Made by a program: the position numbers and the translations under genes. The notes below the pieces were generated by a model. That model saw only the letters and a list, made by a program, of their open reading frames with translations, had not been told where the DNA came from and did no database searches. A DNA stretch of 41,602 nucleotides from Chitinophagaceae bacterium (GTDB taxonomy: Bacteria; Bacteroidota; Bacteroidia; Chitinophagales; Chitinophagaceae), in contig CANJQU010000029.1 of assembly GCA_947476485.1 (NCBI GenBank), positions 1-41,602 of the forward strand, given 5' to 3'. Below are positions 33,841 through 41,527 of this stretch, in pieces. Positions within the stretch are counted from its first letter, which is position 1; every line of letters starts with the position of its first letter.

Positions 33841-34224
33841 ATGGAAAATTTTGAACAAAGATGGATAGATACCGAGTTCCTGCTCCGGGAACGTTTTGAG
33901 AAAGTGCCGGATATGGAAGGTATCTTGTTCCTGATAGGCGTAAATGAATTGGGTCGACTGCCCAGGAAAAAATTCTCGAAAGAGCAGAAGCAGGACCTGA
34001 TGCATGTGGCGGTATGCACCCTTTTAAGCCAATTAGGCTATTACGAAATGATGGGCCGGGACGACGATGGATGGCCGCATTTCCGGGAGACAGAGCAGGT
34101 GCCGGTCACCGGCATGCAGGAACAGGAGCGTATGCTTAAAGAGTGTGTGATCCGTTATTTTGAAAACTTACCCCAAACCCCTGAAGGGGGTTTGCCTGAA
34201 CATCCTTCTCAGACTACCGAATAA
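33841..34224 (+). CDS. Small cytosolic protein of unknown function
   Basis: 127 residues (MENFEQRWIDTEFLLRERFE...), acidic and probably helical, no signal peptide or membrane segment. Segments such as GILFLIGVNELGRLPRKKFSKEQKQDLMH look like a conserved Bacteroidota hypothetical, which I cannot name. The last ~18 residues (PQTPEGGLPEHPSQTTE) are low-complexity and are encoded by a copy of the dispersed palindromic repeat, so the ancestral protein was probably shorter. Confidence 0.75.
   Translation: MENFEQRWIDTEFLLRERFEKVPDMEGILFLIGVNELGRLPRKKFSKEQKQDLMHVAVCTLLSQLGYYEMMGRDDDGWPHFRETEQVPVTGMQEQERMLKECVIRYFENLPQTPEGGLPEHPSQTTE
34171..34196 (+). repeat. G/C-rich palindromic repeat, copy R4
   Basis: CCCCAAACCCCTGAAG followed by GGGGTTTGCC, with a CCCCT-GA-AGGGG core like R1-R3. 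It lies within the 3' end of the 127-residue protein gene and is translated. Confidence 0.7.
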
Positions 34225-34236
34225 ACTTAATCATAA

Positions 34237-34270
34237 AAAAAATTCCGCTCAAAATCGAGCGGAATTTTTT
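34237..34270. terminator. Bidirectional terminator between convergent genes
   Basis: Stem AAAAAATTCCGCTC / GAGCGGAATTTTTT (14 pairs) around the loop AAAATC. A and T tails suit use in both directions. Confidence 0.92.
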
Positions 34271-34289
34271 CTTTTAGCAAAGCTAAATA

Positions 34290-35018
34290 TTATTGTTTAG
34301 TGAATTTCCTTGTCAACACTACAGTACCATTTGAATTCATGAGGCGTACAAAGTAAATACCTGATGGCATATTCTCAATGTGCAGGTTAGCGTTGTTGTT
34401 TTCTGTTACCTTGTAGACGGCCATTATTTTGCCAATGATGTTGTAAACAGCTATACTCTTAATATCAGCACTTGCGTTGTAGATAACGTTAACCTCATCA
34501 TGTGCAGGATTTGGATAAAGCACTACATCATCAGATGATTTAGGAATGTACTGAACACCTGTAGTAGAACCCCTGGTAATTACAAATGTAGATAGCGCAG
34601 TATCGGTTGGAACAGCATTGTTGTTAAGCCTTACGGTGAGATAGTGCGAGCCATTGGTTGTAGCTGTAGTGAGATCAACCACCATATGAAAATCACCTAC
34701 GGCACTTGCTGCGTAAGGCATGGAGATATGGTTTGTGCCTGTAGGCCAAAGTGTATTGGCAGTGGGCGGACCATTTGAAATGCAGGTAACGTTGTCGCAC
34801 AGGCTGAACAACGGAAGCCAATCAGCAGGGAAGTCACTGGCAACTACTTTCCAGGCAATTTCGACCGTGGAGGCGTTTGGATTTGTAATGACATCAAGAA
34901 CGGTAGCGTTCCCTATCGGGGTAGACCTTACTGTATCTGCTATTGTAAATGTTTGCGCATTTGAAACAACAGAGAACATCATCAAAAAGGCCACTATTAA
35001 GGTAGATAATCTTTTCAT
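34290..35018 (-). CDS. T9SS-exported protein with type A sorting domain
   Basis: 242 residues. A signal peptide ending SVVSNAQ is followed by a beta-rich domain of ~130 residues of unknown function. The last ~75 residues are a T9SS type A sorting domain: DVVLYPNPAHDEVNV, SIAVYNIIGKIMAVY, MPSGIYFVRL and terminal TRKFTKQ. Such domains direct export across the outer membrane and attachment at the surface. It lies in a cluster with two other T9SS cargo genes. Confidence 0.92.
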   Translation of the reverse strand: MKRLSTLIVAFLMMFSVVSNAQTFTIADTVRSTPIGNATVLDVITNPNASTVEIAWKVVASDFPADWLPLFSLCDNVTCISNGPPTANTLWPTGTNHISMPYAASAVGDFHMVVDLTTATTNGSHYLTVRLNNNAVPTDTALSTFVITRGSTTGVQYIPKSSDDVVLYPNPAHDEVNVIYNASADIKSIAVYNIIGKIMAVYKVTENNNANLHIENMPSGIYFVRLMNSNGTVVLTRKFTKQ

Positions 35019-35065
35019 TGTATGCGTTTTCTTACCTGCAAGTTATATAATGTTTCACATCTCGC

Positions 35066-35073
35066 CAAAAATA
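35066..35073 (-). promoter_or_regulatory. -7 promoter box of the 242-residue T9SS cargo gene
   Basis: Minus-strand TATTTTTG matches TAnnTTTG, 47 bases before the ATG at 35018. Confidence 0.4.
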
Positions 35074-35112
35074 TTATGCTGCGCTTGCATTTTGTGATTT
35101 CTTTAATAAAAG

Positions 35113-35137
35113 CAGGCCATCCGGAGGGGATGGCCTG
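35113..35137 (-). terminator. Terminator of the downstream T9SS paralogue
   Basis: Stem CAGGCCATCC / GGATGGCCTG with loop GGAGG, followed on the minus strand by a T-rich stretch. It lies 25 bases past the stop at 35162. Confidence 0.8.
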
Positions 35138-35161
35138 TTTCTTAAATATACTGATTAATGA

Positions 35162-37078
35162 TTATTTCACAACAGACAAATGCTGTGTAAATGTACCTTG
35201 TTCTGTACGAACAACCACATTATAAATGCCAGTTGCCAGGGCAGAAGTGTTGATCACAACTTTCTGAGCGCCTGCATTCATTGTTTCATTTGCAACCGTG
35301 TTCAATACGCGGCCAAGCTCGTCAACCACCTGTACCTGAACACTTGAAGTGTTTGCAAGTGTAAATGAAAGAGTAGCTTCGTTTACTGCTGGGTTTGGAT
35401 AAACAGCAGCATTTGCAGATGCACTTGTAATTGGTGCTACTGCGGTGGATGCAGCACCTGCATGCATGTTGATATCGTCTATGTAAACGTTATTACCATA
35501 ATCGCTGGTCGCCCTGAAAGCTACAAGAGCGCCTGTTGGAACAGATGTAACATTTACTACTCTTGCAGCCCACTGGCTTGCTGAGGTTGGGCTAAACGCA
35601 GAGGTCGTGGCTGCAGTAGTCGCGAGCGTACTACCTGTCTGGCTCCAAATTGATGTCCAGCTATCTCCGCAATCAGTAGAATAAACTACTTCGAGCTTAT
35701 CGCTATATGAGGAACTGTACTGAGCGTGTGCTAACCAGAACTCAAGTGTTGTTGTACCGGAGATGGTTGGTGTTGGCAGGATACAGTAATTTTCTTCACC
35801 GGCAGCGTAGTTATAGTTGTCATGCTTTATTGCTTTAGAACCACCAGTAGCATGATTTGTAACAGTAGCAGTTGCGAGGTTCTTGCCATTACCGTTTGCA
35901 TCAAATAATGTCCAGTTAGCAGGTATGCCTGATTCAAAACCAGTTGTCAAGGGTAAAGAAGCAGCAGTGTTTGACTGAACAAGGAATGCAGTAGAAGACG
36001 CATTGTTAAGGACATTTACGTCAGCAGCAGCATTTGGATCAGCAACAGAATCATAAAGCGTATGACCGCCAGTTGAAAGTGTAGATGCAGGAAGTGCTAC
36101 AACTTCAGTTGCACCTGCTGCCAATGAGCCGGTCCATGGAGTTGACATCATAGTACCACCATCTATTTTATAATAGATCGTAGCGCTTGTTAAAGCAGTT
36201 GTACCAGTGTTTTTAAGCGTAACAGAAGGTGCTACAGAACCTGAAGTACCGGTAACACAAAAAGTTGATGGCAACGAAGTCATCCCGGCGTCTAATGGTA
36301 AAGTTAATACCGGAGACTGTGCCGCCTGTGCAATTGCCTTTGTAGCAGAGCCATCGTCCTGGATAAATACAACGATACGTGGATTTTCGCTCTTATCAAC
36401 ATAAGAAGGCACAGTACCTGTAATAGTGTAAGTATTGGTTGTGCTTGCCGGCCATGAAGTAGGTATTGATGTACCCCAAGCGCCGCCGCTTGGATAAACC
36501 GCCTGTACTACATTTTCAAAATCAGTTTCGCCGTTAGTGCCGGGAGCTGATGCGAAATGATCAGTTTTTACAAGCATAGTACGCAGGTACGGAGTAGTTC
36601 CGGTCCATGCTGAAGTACTGGTAATGGTAACTACGCTCTGGATAGCGCTGCAGGTAGCATCGGTCCATGTGCTTACTACAGACATATTGAATGAAGTAGG
36701 AACTGCTGCTTCTGCGTCAATATCTGCCTGTGTAAAATAGCCAGGGTGACCAGGGCTCGATGCTGTAGGATTTGGCACATGACCATCGTAACGGCCATAT
36801 GGTGCAAATGGTACGGAATAATAACTGTCGCGCCAGGTGTACATTGCTGTCTGGCGGTTGCAATACCATCCTGCGGAAGGAATTGGCACCATGTAAGAAA
36901 TGTGGATCAGCTTGGAAGGATTAGTACCTCCATTGCACAAGTCCCAGAAACCAGGGTTAGTACTCGCGCACGGTGGACAATTCTCTCCCGTGAATTCTTC
37001 GTGCAGCGTCATGCGTTGTGCATTAGCTGACAGCAATGTTGTAGCCAAAGCTGCAACGGTGAGTAAAATCTTTTTCAT
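35162..37078 (-). CDS. T9SS-exported Omp28-like protein with CPPC thioredoxin-like head
   Basis: 638 residues from ATG 37078; upstream in-frame residues precede the signal peptide MKKILLTVAALATTLLSANAQ. The head RMTLHEEFTGENCPPCASTN (C34, C37) resembles the Omp28/thioredoxin fold. An Ig-like beta region follows (~270-370), then a choice-of-anchor J/MAM-type domain (~375-550, from LPLTTGFESGIPANWTLFD to NVYIDDINM), and a type A sorting domain (AAVYPNPAVNEATLSF to FTQHLSVVK). Predicted to be a surface-exposed redox or binding protein. It is a tandem paralogue of the gene at 37263. Confidence 0.9.
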   Translation of the reverse strand: MKKILLTVAALATTLLSANAQRMTLHEEFTGENCPPCASTNPGFWDLCNGGTNPSKLIHISYMVPIPSAGWYCNRQTAMYTWRDSYYSVPFAPYGRYDGHVPNPTASSPGHPGYFTQADIDAEAAVPTSFNMSVVSTWTDATCSAIQSVVTITSTSAWTGTTPYLRTMLVKTDHFASAPGTNGETDFENVVQAVYPSGGAWGTSIPTSWPASTTNTYTITGTVPSYVDKSENPRIVVFIQDDGSATKAIAQAAQSPVLTLPLDAGMTSLPSTFCVTGTSGSVAPSVTLKNTGTTALTSATIYYKIDGGTMMSTPWTGSLAAGATEVVALPASTLSTGGHTLYDSVADPNAAADVNVLNNASSTAFLVQSNTAASLPLTTGFESGIPANWTLFDANGNGKNLATATVTNHATGGSKAIKHDNYNYAAGEENYCILPTPTISGTTTLEFWLAHAQYSSSYSDKLEVVYSTDCGDSWTSIWSQTGSTLATTAATTSAFSPTSASQWAARVVNVTSVPTGALVAFRATSDYGNNVYIDDINMHAGAASTAVAPITSASANAAVYPNPAVNEATLSFTLANTSSVQVQVVDELGRVLNTVANETMNAGAQKVVINTSALATGIYNVVVRTEQGTFTQHLSVVK

Positions 37079-37196
37079 CGTTTTTTTGTTTTTGTATAAA
37101 ATGGTTATCAATTTGTATAGAGTGTCGAAATTAAGAACTTTTCGAACACGAAATAATAATTTTTTAACTTTTAGCTCACATAGATTATTTAATAAT

Positions 37197-37228
37197 AAAA
37201 GGCTATCCGGGTTTACGGATAGCCTTTT
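37197..37228 (-). terminator. Terminator between the T9SS paralogues
   Basis: Stem AAAAGGCTATCCG / CGGATAGCCTTTT with loop GGTTTA, 35 bases past the stop of the gene at 37263. It separates the paralogues into independent transcripts. Confidence 0.9.
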
Positions 37229-37262
37229 ATATATAATTACTTACTGAAAAGTACCTGACAAC

Positions 37263-39206
37263 TTATTTAACAACAGACAAGTGCTGTGTAAACACACCAC
37301 CATCGGTACGTATGATCACATTGTAAACGCCACTTGCCAATGATTCAGTATTTACAGGAAGACTATGCACTCCTGCATTCATTTTTTCATTTGCAACAGT
37401 CTTTACAACCCGGCCAAGGCCATCAATAACCTGCACCTGAACGTCTGAAGTATTGTCGAGGTTAAATGACAATGTAGCTTCGCCCTTGCTTGGGTTAGGG
37501 AATATACTGATGTCTGAAGAGATCGCAGCGGCGGTCTTAACGTCAGTTGATACAGAAATGGTGATATCATCGACACATATAAAGTTACCACCGCCATCTG
37601 TCATACGGAATGCAAACATCAATGGACCGGCTGGTACGCTGCTTAAAGAAACAGAATACATGTCGTACTGGGTTGGAGAGGTAGGATAGCTAAACCCTGC
37701 AGAAGCAAGCATGGCGGGTAAGGTTGCCATAGCTGCGCCCGAATTGCTCCACAAGGAATTCCATGAGCCGCCGCAATCTGTTGAATAAACGACTTCAAGT
37801 ACATCGCTGCTCGCACTGGTTTGCTGTGAATAAGAAACCCAGAAAGTCAATACAGCGCTGGCGGGAGATGTAACATTAACCTCCTGCAAAATAATGGAAT
37901 TCACTGTGCCCGCAGGATAGTTCTTCAACGGGAACCCTGCAGCATAAGTGCCTGAATGCCCTAAATAAACACCAGAAGTTCCGGTTTGCCAGATACCCCA
38001 TGTGCGGTTATTTGATCCGGCATCGGTATAATAGTATAGTGAATCTGTAAAATGCTCAAAGCTGGTACGGAATGGCATTGGTACGCCCACTGTACTTTCA
38101 ACGAAGAACGTGATACCACTTACATTATTTGCCGGATTGATATCGACAGTTGCATTTGGATTAGCAACAGAATCGGTAATCGTCTGATAGCTGCCTTTAA
38201 CAGCAGGAGTCATAGAAACTGCCGGCATTGTTACGGTTGTAGTTGCACCGGGAGCGAGAGAACCGGTCCAAGGATAACTAGTATATGATCCTCCTGTGGC
38301 TTTATAATAAATGTCTACAGATGTAAGTGTAGTAGTACCAGTATTTTTAAGTGTTGCAGTGTGCGTGGTAGAAAAAGTAGCACCGCCACACACCAGGTCA
38401 TTAACGCCAACCGAAGGATTTGCAGCAACATCAAGAGCTATTCCCGGAAGCGGAGTACCCTGAGCTGCCTGATCGATGTATTTGTCGGCATCGTTCTGTA
38501 TCCACGATACAATGTAAGGAGCGCCGGTTTTGTCAACCCAGCTAGGAACTGCGCCAACAAGCGTATAGGTGTGTGTATCTCCCGGATTCCAGCTACCTGC
38601 CATTACGGTACCGGTTACGTTGGGGTACATAGCCTGCACTACGTTGGCGAAGTGTGTTTCGCCGTTAGTACCCGGAGGCGTGAAGAAATCATTTGTTTCT
38701 ATAAGCGCAGTACGGAGATAGAGCGAGCCTGAGTATGCGGTAACGCAGGTAACAGTAATGCTTGTAGTCACAGAATCATATGTGGCGTTCCAGGCATTGG
38801 TGACCGTCATGTTAAAATGCGAAGGAATAGCAGCTTCTGCGTCGATATCCGCCTGTGTAAAATAACCAGGGTGGCCAGGGCTGGAAGCCGTGGGATTTGG
38901 CACATGGCCATCATAACGGCCATATGGTGCAAACGGAACAGAATAGTAAGCATCCCGCGCTGTGTATATGGCCGTAGTACGGTTACAATAAAAGCCAGCG
39001 GATGGTATCGGCACCATGTAAGAGATGTGTATCAGCTTAGATGGGTTACTGGCTCCGTCGCATAATGCCCAGAAACCGGGGTTCGTACTAGCGCACGGCG
39101 GGCAATTTTCCCCCGTGAACTCTTCGTGCAATGTCATGCGCGTTTGGGCGCTTGCAGACATTGATATTGCCGCCAGGGCAACAGCGCTTAGTAAAAAATT
39201 TTTCAT
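37263..39206 (-). CDS. T9SS-exported Omp28-like protein, tandem paralogue
   Basis: 647 residues. Signal peptide MKNFLLSAVALAAISMSASAQ, then the same head as its neighbour, MTLHEEFTGENCPPCAST (C35, C38), which stays near-identical for ~110 residues. The middle is a diverged Ig-like region and a choice-of-anchor J-type domain (MPFRTSFEHFTDSLYYY to NFICVDDITI). The C-terminus is a type A sorting domain (ISIFPNPSKGEATLSF to FTQHLSVVK). It is the upstream member of the pair, with its own terminator. The role of the CPPC head in a surface protein is not known to me; disulfide chemistry or metal binding are options. Confidence 0.9.
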   Translation of the reverse strand: MKNFLLSAVALAAISMSASAQTRMTLHEEFTGENCPPCASTNPGFWALCDGASNPSKLIHISYMVPIPSAGFYCNRTTAIYTARDAYYSVPFAPYGRYDGHVPNPTASSPGHPGYFTQADIDAEAAIPSHFNMTVTNAWNATYDSVTTSITVTCVTAYSGSLYLRTALIETNDFFTPPGTNGETHFANVVQAMYPNVTGTVMAGSWNPGDTHTYTLVGAVPSWVDKTGAPYIVSWIQNDADKYIDQAAQGTPLPGIALDVAANPSVGVNDLVCGGATFSTTHTATLKNTGTTTLTSVDIYYKATGGSYTSYPWTGSLAPGATTTVTMPAVSMTPAVKGSYQTITDSVANPNATVDINPANNVSGITFFVESTVGVPMPFRTSFEHFTDSLYYYTDAGSNNRTWGIWQTGTSGVYLGHSGTYAAGFPLKNYPAGTVNSIILQEVNVTSPASAVLTFWVSYSQQTSASSDVLEVVYSTDCGGSWNSLWSNSGAAMATLPAMLASAGFSYPTSPTQYDMYSVSLSSVPAGPLMFAFRMTDGGGNFICVDDITISVSTDVKTAAAISSDISIFPNPSKGEATLSFNLDNTSDVQVQVIDGLGRVVKTVANEKMNAGVHSLPVNTESLASGVYNVIIRTDGGVFTQHLSVVK

Positions 39207-39406
39207 TTTTTGTTTGGTATGAGTGGTTAAATAATTTTTAAGAAAATGAAAAGTAAGAAGTTTTTTGAAATAAATAATATTTTTTTCAATCTTTGATAGA
39301 AAATATTTTTCGAAATATCATGTATGCATGTGAAGAGTAGGGATGCATTTTATTTGTGTGTAGCAGGGTTATTTATTGTTTCAGACTAATTGACTTTGTA
39401 AACCAT

Positions 39407-39414
39407 TATTTTTG
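39407..39414 (+). promoter_or_regulatory. -7 promoter box of the rhomboid operon
   Basis: TATTTTTG, exact TAnnTTTG match, with TTG elements upstream but at imperfect spacing. The rhomboid ATG at 39489 follows 74 bases later. Confidence 0.35.
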
Positions 39415-39488
39415 CAAATAGAATTACGACCATCCTTCTAATATTTGTATTGGGAGCATTTGGTCAACCTGCATTAATCCTTTATAAA

Positions 39489-40340
39489 ATGACTGATTTC
39501 AGGCCCCGTGGCTTCCAGCAGATACCTTTAGTTGTAAGAAACCTGCTTATAATAAATGTCCTTGTTTTCCTTACGCAGCTCCTGTTTGAGTCAAGGGGTC
39601 TTAGCTTCGGAGTAAGCCCATCCGGAAACCCGGTTACTTTTGACGATGTTTTTGCGCTGCACTCCTGGCAATCCAATAAATTCCGCTGGTGGCAGATGTT
39701 TACGCATATGTTCATGCACGGAGGGTTTGGCCACATTTTCTTTAACATGTTTGCCCTGTGGATGTTTGGCAGGGTATTAGAAGGGGTGTGGGGACCTCAA
39801 AGGTTTATTATATTTTATCTCGTTTGTGGCCTTGGGGCGGCTCTATGTCACCTGGGCGTATTGTCACTTGAGAACGTTCGCTTGTATAATATGGTGATGG
39901 CTTATCAGGACCATCCAAGCCTGCCTTCGTTTGTTGATTTTCTCGCCAGGCACCATTTAAGAATTAACAATACTTCATTTTTGCCTGCGTGGCAGAGTGA
40001 TCCCAATTCGGTGATGCTGATCAATAAGTCTAAAGATCTTGTCTATTCGGCATATATGGAAATTGTGGGCAACCCTACTGTTGGCGCCTCTGGTGCGGTA
40101 TTCGGTTTGCTGTTCGCATTTGGTTATTTGTTTCCCAATACCGAGTTTATGGTATACCTGATCCCTGTGCCGGTAAAGGCTAAATGGTTAGTAGCTGTTT
40201 ACGCACTAGTTGAGCTTAGCCAGGGGTTGGCTCATTCTGCCGGTGATAATATTGCACATTTTGCGCACCTGGGTGGTATGCTATTTGCGTTCATATTGTT
40301 AAGAATATGGAAGAGCAGAGTAAGGAACGACTTTTATTGA
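39489..40340 (+). CDS. Rhomboid-family intramembrane serine protease
   Basis: 283 residues from ATG 39489; the frame extends upstream only through a TTG at 39450. Six or so membrane helices. The family landmarks are present: HGGFGHIFFNMFALW (H-x3-N in TM2), catalytic Ser ~201 in VGASGAVFGLLFAFG, and catalytic His ~260 in HFAHLGGMLFAF. It cleaves other membrane proteins within the bilayer. A loop of ~60 residues between helices (LYNMVMAYQDHPSLPSF...) is longer than in GlpG. Its stop overlaps the next gene by 34 bases. Confidence 0.95.
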   Translation: MTDFRPRGFQQIPLVVRNLLIINVLVFLTQLLFESRGLSFGVSPSGNPVTFDDVFALHSWQSNKFRWWQMFTHMFMHGGFGHIFFNMFALWMFGRVLEGVWGPQRFIIFYLVCGLGAALCHLGVLSLENVRLYNMVMAYQDHPSLPSFVDFLARHHLRINNTSFLPAWQSDPNSVMLINKSKDLVYSAYMEIVGNPTVGASGAVFGLLFAFGYLFPNTEFMVYLIPVPVKAKWLVAVYALVELSQGLAHSAGDNIAHFAHLGGMLFAFILLRIWKSRVRNDFY

Positions 40341-41266
40341 ATAATTTTACAGCAATGAGCACAGGGCGCAAAAGATCGGCACTATCCTATATACCAGGCC
40401 TTACAAATAACGCAGTACTGAAGCTGATCATTTTTTCAGCGACATTGTATATTATGCTGGCGCTTACCTGGGCCGTTATTATGCTCGTGTACCGAGGCTT
40501 GCCTACTTACGATCAATATTTTGTTCCCAACATCGCATTACCCGCATTGTCCGGAATCAAAAGCCATTGGTGGACTTTATTTACTTACGGATGGTTTTAT
40601 AACATGCCGGGCTTCTGGGAAATGGTGAGCAATATGCTTTGGCTATACTGCTTTGGCTCAGTGGTGCAGATGCTGATCGGGGCAAAGCAAGTAATACCGA
40701 TGTACCTGTATTGCATGTTCATCGGTGGTCTGTTCTACCTGCTTTCACAGGTGCTACCCGGCGAGCTGGGAAAAACGCCTCCTGTTATCGGGCTCTTCGG
40801 CCCGCGAGCCGGACTGATCGGGCTGGCCGCTGCGGCCTTTGCCCTGACACCGAGCTATCGCTTTTATCTTACAGAGACCTTTAGTATACCTATCGCAGTA
40901 GTGGCCGGCGTATTCGCAGTGCTTATGATCATTGGTTCCGGTTTTTACCTGCCGGTGATTTTTATGCTGCTGGGCGGCGGGCTCACCGGGTTTGGTTATG
41001 TAAGGCTGCTGCGCAGCGGGTACAGGCCAGGCGAATGGATGTATACCCTTACCGGTAAAATTGAAGGAATGGTGACACCCGCTGAAGATGCAGCGTGGCA
41101 AAAACATAACAGGAAACGCAGCGAAATACTCGACAAAATATACGAACCTAAAAACGGCATCTCGCAGAAACGCATAGACGACATCCTTGATAAAATAAAC
41201 CAAAAGGGCTACAACTCGCTATCAGCGGAGGAAAAAGATACGCTCATGCGGGCCGGGAAGGAGTAA
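40307..41266 (+). CDS. Rhomboid-like protein lacking catalytic residues
   Basis: 319 residues, or 303 if translation starts at ATG 40355 (MSTGRKRSALSY), which lies just after the stop of the first rhomboid gene. Six membrane segments follow the rhomboid plan, but the Ser motif G-x-S-G is replaced by LFGPRAGLIGLAAAAF and the His motif by MLLGGGLTGFGYV, without His. The C-terminal ~45 residues (SQKRIDDILDKINQKGYNSLSAEEKDTLM) match the small helical tail often found on Bacteroidota rhomboids. It is likely a pseudoprotease, perhaps binding clients or the active neighbour. Confidence 0.85.
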   Translation: MEEQSKERLLLNNFTAMSTGRKRSALSYIPGLTNNAVLKLIIFSATLYIMLALTWAVIMLVYRGLPTYDQYFVPNIALPALSGIKSHWWTLFTYGWFYNMPGFWEMVSNMLWLYCFGSVVQMLIGAKQVIPMYLYCMFIGGLFYLLSQVLPGELGKTPPVIGLFGPRAGLIGLAAAAFALTPSYRFYLTETFSIPIAVVAGVFAVLMIIGSGFYLPVIFMLLGGGLTGFGYVRLLRSGYRPGEWMYTLTGKIEGMVTPAEDAAWQKHNRKRSEILDKIYEPKNGISQKRIDDILDKINQKGYNSLSAEEKDTLMRAGKE

Positions 41267-41293
41267 TGTTTACACCTCTATACGGTTAGTATT

Positions 41294-41322
41294 TTGCCGG
41301 TTTCAAATATTCCCTATATTTG
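41294..41322 (+). promoter_or_regulatory. Promoter of the leader peptide-cysS unit
   Basis: TTG at 41294-41296 (in TTTTG), 18-base spacer, and TATATTTG at 41315-41322; both match the Bacteroidota consensus. Transcription would start close to 41329, about 10 bases before the leader ORF. Confidence 0.6.
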
Positions 41323-41338
41323 CTTTTAAGAACAAATC

Positions 41339-41425
41339 ATGCAACAATACACATCTATACATAATTTCCTTTATTCCCGGACTGAAAGCCATGTTCAGTA
41401 TTCGGGCTGTTGTTGCTGTTGTTGA
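41339..41425 (+). CDS. Cys-rich leader peptide, putative cysS attenuator
   Basis: 28 codons starting MQQYTSIHNFLYSRTESHVQ and ending Y-S-G followed by five Cys codons (TGT TGT TGC TGT TGT) directly before TGA. It lies just downstream of a strong promoter and 102 bases before the cysS ATG. Runs of codons for the cognate amino acid in a short upstream ORF are the hallmark of ribosome-mediated attenuation. A 10-bp hairpin (41376-41406) just before the Cys run competes with a weaker pairing that encloses it (41395-41405 with 41431-41440). The peptide itself is probably not functional. Confidence 0.75.
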   Translation: MQQYTSIHNFLYSRTESHVQYSGCCCCC

Positions 41426-41440
41426 TAGTGCCGATCCTGA
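41376..41440 (+). promoter_or_regulatory. Candidate alternative hairpins around the Cys codons
   Basis: Hairpin A: CCCG-ACTGAA / TTCAGT-CGGG (41376-41406, one internal loop). Hairpin B: TCAG and TCGG (41395-98, 41402-05) with CCGA and CTGA (41431-34, 41437-40), which would loop out the Cys codons. The two share bases and cannot form together. A U-rich tract follows at about 41453-41471, but there is no classical terminator stem next to it. Confidence 0.4.
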
Positions 41441-41527
41441 TAGTTATTCCCATTTCTTTTTAATTATTTTTACATCCGTTTTTGAACACACTTTGAAATG
41501 TGGCTGAAGAACACAATTTAGATACCT

